7,926 nucleotides of DNA. Source: Catenibacterium sp. co_0103 (lineage in GTDB: Bacteria > Bacillota_I > Bacilli_A > Erysipelotrichales > Coprobacillaceae). Location: assembly GCF_004168205.1 (NCBI RefSeq), contig NZ_RCYB01000088.1, positions 1-7,926 on the forward strand. The letters are read 5' to 3'. The translations under genes and the position numbers were made by a program. The notes beneath the pieces are model-generated. The model had not been told where the DNA came from. It searched no databases and worked only from the letters and a program-made list of their open reading frames with translations. Below, piece after piece: positions 5,940 through 7,926 of the stretch; position 1 is the stretch's first letter; every line of letters starts with the position of its first letter.

Positions 5940-7790
5940 ATGACTGATTATAGCAAAATTACAGCCCTTTACTCCCGCCTTTCCGTGGGCGACGAGGACA
6001 GGGACGGCGGCGAGAGCAACAGCATACAGAACCAAAAAATATTTTTGGAGAACTATGCCAGAGGGCAGCACCTGACCAATATCCGGCACTACATCGACGA
6101 TGACGAAAGCGGCAGGTTTTTTGACCGTTCCGCCTACTCCCGCATGATGGACGATGTGGAAAACGGGAAAATCGGTGTCTGTATTATGAAAGACCTTACC
6201 CGTTGGGGGCGTGACTATCTCCAAGTCGGAAACGCGATGGAGATATTCAGACGGAACAATGTGCGCTTTATCGCGGTCAACAACGGCATTGACAGCGAGA
6301 AACCCGACACATTGGAGTTTGCGCCCTTTATCAATATCATGTCGGAGTGGTACGCAAAGGACATCAGCAAGAAAGTGAAAACGGGCATTAAGACCAAAGG
6401 CATGAGCGGAAAGCCGATTGTCACCGAAGCCCCCTACGGTTATGTCAAAGACCCGGACAACAAGGATTTTTGGATAATCGACGAGGAAGCCGCCGAGGTT
6501 GTCCGTTTGATTTTCCGTCTGTTTATCGGCGGGAAGAACCGCAATCAAATCGCCGTATATCTGACACAGGAGCAAATCCCTACCCCCACTTTCTATATGA
6601 AAGACCGCGGGCGGGGAACCTGTAAAAATAAGACGCTCAACGAGGATAACCGCTGCAAGTGGAACAAAGTTACCTTGACCAATATCCTCACACGGCAGGA
6701 GTATTGCGGAGATGTAGTCAACTTCAAGACCACAAAGCATTTCCGGGATAAACATAACCACTATGTAGACCGGAGCCAGTGGCACATCACAGAAAATGTG
6801 CATGAGCCGATTATCAGCCGCAGCGATTTTGAAACCGTACAGCGGATTTTGGAAAACGCACCCGTCAGGCGCCCCAACGGGGACGGGGAAATCCACCCTC
6901 TGTCCGGCTTACTTTTCTGTAAGGACTGCGGCGCAAAAATGCACATTCGTATAGATTACCGGAACGGCGGCAAGCGGCACGTTGCTTTTTGCAGCGAGTA
7001 CCACAAGGGAAAAGCCAAGAACCCCAAATGCCATTCCCCACACATCATGGACGCGGACTTGCTCATGCAGACCATCGCGGAAGTGCTGAAGAAAATCGAG
7101 GACTATTCTATCAGCAACCGGGCGGAGTTTGAAGCCTTAGTGAAAAAGAACCTTGCCATGCAGCAGACCGACCAGACCAAAAAGCAGCAGAAGCGTATTC
7201 CGCAAATCACGACACGCCTTGAACAGATTGACAAGGTGCTGAACAAGCTCTATGAGGACAACGCCCTCGGCACGATCCCGCAAGACCGTTATGAGCAAAT
7301 GTCGCAGAAGTATTCGGAAGAATACTACGCGCTGAAAACGGAGCTTTCCACACTCCAAGAGCAGCTATCCGCTTATGAGAACGCGGGAGGACGGGCGCAG
7401 AAGTTTTTGAAGCTGACGGAACGCCATGCCGCCTTTACCGACCTGACCCCCGCCATTCTCAACGAGTTTATCAGCCGGATTGAAGTGCATGAGCGCGACC
7501 AGAAAAGGGCGAGATACGCAATCCAGCACATCAGCATATATTTCAATTATATCGGCAAGTTTGAGAATGAAGTGACACAGCTTGCAGAGCCGACCGAGCA
7601 GGAAATCCGGCAAATGCGGGAGGAAATCGAAGAAGCCAAAAAGGAAAAGAGCCGCGCCTACCACCGGCAGTATTCAAGGGAGTACCGGGCGAGAAACCTT
7701 GAAAAGCAGCGGGAGTATGACCGTATCAAGGCGCGGGAATACCGGGCAAGGAGAAAGGCGCAGGCAGCCGCCGCACAGCCCACACAGTAA
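5940..7790 (+). CDS. Large serine recombinase (TndX/TnpX type)
   Basis: This 616-residue large serine recombinase would excise and integrate the element by cutting both strands with a serine nucleophile. The N-terminal resolvase domain has YSRLS at 11-15 (Ser15 as nucleophile, Arg13) and KDLTRWGRD at 84-92 (Arg88, Arg91). A Recombinase domain follows (EWYAKDISKKVK, APYGYVKDP, WNKVTLTNILTRQEYCGDV). Next is a zinc ribbon with Cys327, Cys330, Cys351 and Cys364. A long coiled-coil region follows, then a DUF4368-like end (DLTPAILNEFISRIEVHERD). The last about 45 residues form a very basic tail with REYRAR twice. All expected catalytic residues are present, so it is likely active. The start is ATG 5940, eight bases from AGGAGG at 5926-5931; the in-frame ATGs at 5934 and 5916 fit that site worse. 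Confidence 0.95.
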   Translation: MTDYSKITALYSRLSVGDEDRDGGESNSIQNQKIFLENYARGQHLTNIRHYIDDDESGRFFDRSAYSRMMDDVENGKIGVCIMKDLTRWGRDYLQVGNAMEIFRRNNVRFIAVNNGIDSEKPDTLEFAPFINIMSEWYAKDISKKVKTGIKTKGMSGKPIVTEAPYGYVKDPDNKDFWIIDEEAAEVVRLIFRLFIGGKNRNQIAVYLTQEQIPTPTFYMKDRGRGTCKNKTLNEDNRCKWNKVTLTNILTRQEYCGDVVNFKTTKHFRDKHNHYVDRSQWHITENVHEPIISRSDFETVQRILENAPVRRPNGDGEIHPLSGLLFCKDCGAKMHIRIDYRNGGKRHVAFCSEYHKGKAKNPKCHSPHIMDADLLMQTIAEVLKKIEDYSISNRAEFEALVKKNLAMQQTDQTKKQQKRIPQITTRLEQIDKVLNKLYEDNALGTIPQDRYEQMSQKYSEEYYALKTELSTLQEQLSAYENAGGRAQKFLKLTERHAAFTDLTPAILNEFISRIEVHERDQKRARYAIQHISIYFNYIGKFENEVTQLAEPTEQEIRQMREEIEEAKKEKSRAYHRQYSREYRARNLEKQREYDRIKAREYRARRKAQAAAAQPTQ

Positions 7791-7809
7791 AACAGAATAA
7801 CCATCAACC

Positions 7810-7846
7810 AAGAGGGATTTTCCGAACTACGGGAAATCCCTCTTTT
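7810..7846 (+). terminator. Strong terminator behind the recombinase gene
   Basis: The arm at 7810-7824 (AAGAGGGATTTTCCG) pairs with 7830-7844 (CGGGAAATCCCTCTT) over 15 base pairs with a single T-G wobble and a five-base loop AACTA. The T-run TTTT lies at 7843-7846. It ends the recombinase transcript 20 bases after the stop codon. The A-tract at its foot gives it some terminating potential on the minus strand as well. Confidence 0.9.
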
Positions 7847-7850
7847 GCGC

Positions 7851-7926
7851 GTGTGCCGGGCATGGCACTAATTCAGTCGGAGATAGTCTGACCACAGGTA
7901 TTTACCGCCAAGTGTAGTGAACCACA
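7851..7926 (+). mobile_element. Probable 5' end of a group II intron (IIC-like), truncated by window
   Basis: The sequence starts with GTGTG, the consensus 5' end of bacterial group II introns. GTGCC at 7853-7857 pairs with GGCAC at 7864-7868 around the loop GGGCAT. This closely resembles the beginning of the Oceanobacillus iheyensis group IIC intron as I remember it (GTGTGCCCGGCATGGG...). A second possible small stem, TCAG with CTGA, lies around 7873-7890. Class C introns characteristically insert just after terminator hairpins, and this one begins four bases after the T-run of the terminator at 7810-7846. No reverse-transcriptase gene or domain V is visible because the window ends after 76 bases. 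Confidence 0.55.

Larger units (their letters stand above)
5884..7926 (+). mobile_element. Serine-recombinase element inserted in virD4 (left part)
   Basis: The left end is fixed to within a few bases by the break in the coupling-protein gene. The recombinase gene starts 57 bases inside and reads into the element, the same arrangement as tnpX in Tn4451-like elements, where circularisation can place a promoter in front of the gene (established for that family). Its codons are richer in GCG, CGC and GGC than those of the ICE genes, in keeping with separate origin. The right end and cargo lie beyond the window. The exact crossover bases cannot be decided without the right junction or an empty site. 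Confidence 0.75.

Noticed and set aside
5895..6896. Long minus-strand open frame of 333 codons
   Set aside because: It lies entirely opposite the recombinase gene, whose domains and catalytic motifs are unmistakable. The antisense product shows no family motif and there is no convincing ribosome binding site.
5897..7916. AAGTGTA present near both the left end of the inserted element (5897-5903) and the window end (7910-7916), as possible element ends
   Set aside because: A seven-base match is expected by chance in this length, and the second copy falls within the probable intron.

Overview
The window looks like a fragment of an integrative and conjugative element (ICE) from a gut-type Bacillota/Clostridia genome. 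This rests on the gene families (ParA, ParB, a RepA-like initiator with winged helix, a BRO/ANT antirepressor, PcfB, VirD4), strong AAGGAGG-type ribosome binding sites, moderate GC content, and several large serine recombinases. The order parA-parB-small gene-repA-antirepressor-small gene-pcfB-virD4 is that of the maintenance and early transfer module of Tn1549/CTn-like ICEs.

Layout. At 1-621, on the minus strand, lies the middle of a large serine recombinase that has lost its N-terminal catalytic domain. From about 622 the ICE module begins and everything reads rightward: a hairpin with a T-run (699-734), parA (760-1581), parB (1538-2464, TTG start, overlapping parA), two small genes, a terminator (2964-2991), the RepA-like initiator (3021-3905), an antirepressor (3927-4673), a small gene distantly similar to the earlier small gene (4687-5001), pcfB (5102-5587) and the first about 100 codons of the VirD4-type coupling protein (5584-5892).

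The coupling-protein gene breaks off after its TGG codon at 5881-5883. There a second element begins, whose first gene is a complete 616-residue large serine recombinase (5940-7790) with a different, more GC-rich codon style. It is followed by a strong terminator (7810-7846). Directly behind that terminator, from 7851 to the window end, the sequence looks like the 5' end of a group II intron, beginning GTGTG and folding like domain I of the IIC type, a class known to insert behind terminators.

The window therefore reads as nested mobile DNA: a recombinase gene fragment at the ICE edge, the ICE, a serine-recombinase element inside the ICE coupling gene, and probably a group II intron inside that element. 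The ParA/ParB/RepA genes suggest an ICE that can replicate and segregate as a circle. PcfB and VirD4 belong to conjugative transfer, which should be disabled by the insertion unless the inner element excises. Two unexplained structures stand out inside coding DNA: a nearly perfect 27-base palindrome in parB and a 15-base tandem repeat in the initiator gene. No antibiotic-resistance gene, tRNA, rRNA or CRISPR array was seen.
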